A stretch of DNA of 7,053 nt, taken from positions 1 to 7,053 of the forward strand of contig SEEY01000200.1 in the NCBI GenBank assembly GCA_004211235.1. The letters run 5' to 3'. The translations under genes and the position numbers were made by a program. The notes beneath the pieces were generated by a model. The model saw nothing but the letters and a program-made list of their open reading frames with translations, made no database searches and was not told where the DNA came from. The DNA is from Rubrivivax sp. (GTDB lineage: Bacteria; Pseudomonadota; Gammaproteobacteria; Burkholderiales; Burkholderiaceae). Of the stretch, positions 6,541 through 7,053 are shown piece after piece (position 1 is the stretch's first letter; each line of letters starts with the position of its first letter).

Positions 6541-6568
6541 GGCCCGCATCCTGCATACACTGCGGGCC
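6541..6568 (+). terminator. Perfect 8-bp hairpin after the chemoreceptor gene
   Basis: GGCCCGCA (6541-6548) and TGCGGGCC (6561-6568) are exact reverse complements around a 12-nt loop, starting 7 nt after the receptor stop. All but two of the stem pairs are G-C. No T-tract follows, so if it terminates transcription it is not a textbook intrinsic terminator. Confidence 0.45.
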
Positions 6569-6581
6569 GTCGCAGCGGTGT

Positions 6582-6611
6582 CGGGCCCCCTCGCACGGTA
6601 ATCGGGGCCCG
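6582..6611 (+). repeat. Second perfect 8-bp hairpin between the chemoreceptor gene and puuD
   Basis: CGGGCCCC (6582-6589) and GGGGCCCG (6604-6611) pair perfectly around a 14-nt loop. The last arm region GGCCCGC (6606-6612) repeats the first arm of the preceding hairpin, so the two structures can exchange partners. The function is unknown: tandem terminator, puuD leader structure or chance in GC-rich DNA. Confidence 0.4.
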
Positions 6612-6673
6612 CGGACGCGACCCTGGAGGCCTCACAGCACCCGCCGTGGTGAGTCCGTAGAGATTGGCGACAC

Positions 6674-7053
6674 ATGGACATCTACCTGCTCGACTGGGCC
6701 AGCCTGCTGCTGCGCTGGCTGCACGTCATCACCGTCATCGCCTGGATCGGTGCATCGTTCTACTTTGTCTGGCTGGACAACCATCTCGTCAAGCCAGAGG
6801 CCGCCGACCTCAAGGCCAAGGGCGTCGACGGTGAGCTGTGGGCCGTGCACGGCGGCGGTTTCTACAACCCGCAGAAGTACATGGTGGCGCCGAGCAATTT
6901 GCCGCAGGACCTCCATTGGTTCTACTGGGAGAGCTACTGGACGTGGATGAGTGGCTTCGCGCTGTTCGTCGTGCTCTACCTCTTCAACGCCAGCCAGATG
7001 CTGATCGATCCGCGCATACCGCCTGCCACGGCGCCGCCCAGGCGTACACGCGC
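6674..7053 (+). CDS. puuD: Urate oxidase / urate hydroxylase PuuD, membrane-bound, 3' end cut by window
   Basis: The first 126 codons of PuuD, an inner-membrane enzyme that oxidises urate to 5-hydroxyisourate, the substrate of UraH. In this family an N-terminal multi-spanning membrane domain is joined to a C-terminal cytochrome c domain that passes electrons to the respiratory chain, replacing the soluble oxygen-dependent uricase. The start MDIYLLDWASLLLRWLHVI and the following IAWIGASFYFVWLDNHL are characteristic. The first membrane helix is about residues 11-33 with His17, then comes VHGGGFYNPQKY (58-69), and a second helix starts near SYWTWMSGFALFVVLYLF (87-104). The C-terminal domains lie beyond the window. 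The start is set by the conserved N-terminus; its ribosome binding site is weak. It is separated from the chemoreceptor by 139 bp with two hairpins, so it may have its own promoter. Confidence 0.93.
   Translation, partial: MDIYLLDWASLLLRWLHVITVIAWIGASFYFVWLDNHLVKPEAADLKAKGVDGELWAVHGGGFYNPQKYMVAPSNLPQDLHWFYWESYWTWMSGFALFVVLYLFNASQMLIDPRIPPATAPPRRTR

Noticed and set aside
6626..6633. GAGGCCTC palindrome upstream of puuD
   Set aside because: An isolated 8-bp palindrome without spacing or partner sites is expected by chance in this base composition.
5349..6681. Minus-strand open frames of 272 and 295 residues opposite the chemoreceptor
   Set aside because: The conserved receptor hairpin is on the plus strand. 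Repetitive Ala/Gln/Glu coding on one strand readily leaves the other strand open.

Overview
The window is GC-rich throughout, with few intergenic bases and dense short-overlap operons. The gene set (a UraD–AllC fusion, PuuE-type allantoinase, membrane-bound PuuD urate oxidase and a 4-helix-bundle chemoreceptor) fits a motile, aerobic betaproteobacterium of the order Burkholderiales. That placement comes from remembered family features, not from a search.

Most of the window is a purine (urate) degradation locus. On the minus strand, puuE (allantoinase, 1141-2097) is followed with a 4-nt overlap by a fusion of OHCU decarboxylase (UraD) and allantoate amidohydrolase (AllC). The fusion runs off the left edge (1-1144). 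Diverging from puuE across only 49 bp is a plus-strand pair: uraH (5-hydroxyisourate hydrolase, 2147-2500) and xdhC (xanthine dehydrogenase maturation factor, 2490-3293). At the right edge puuD (urate oxidase, from 6674) begins on the plus strand and is cut by the window end. Together these proteins cover urate -> 5-hydroxyisourate (PuuD) -> OHCU (UraH) -> S-allantoin (UraD) -> allantoate (PuuE) -> ureidoglycine (AllC), plus cofactor insertion for the xanthine dehydrogenase that makes urate. The dehydrogenase subunits are not in the window.

Between xdhC and puuD lies a three-gene block that looks sensory rather than catabolic. It holds an orphan periplasmic solute-binding protein on the minus strand (3214-4098), whose 3' end overlaps xdhC tail to tail by 80 bp. 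A 333-bp spacer with two inverted repeats follows. Then come a secreted stand-alone Cache-domain protein (4432-4937) and, one base later, a complete transmembrane chemoreceptor (4939-6534). The Cache gene has a good ribosome binding site and ATG, but its signal peptide is one reading frame away. A single missing A in a run of five would explain this.

The most interesting hypothesis is that this block is a chemotaxis module for purines or ureides: a soluble Cache protein, possibly also the binding protein, acting with the receptor, embedded in the degradation pathway for the same compounds. The sequence shows the arrangement; the ligand is inference. No tRNA, rRNA, CRISPR array, insertion sequence or attachment site was seen.
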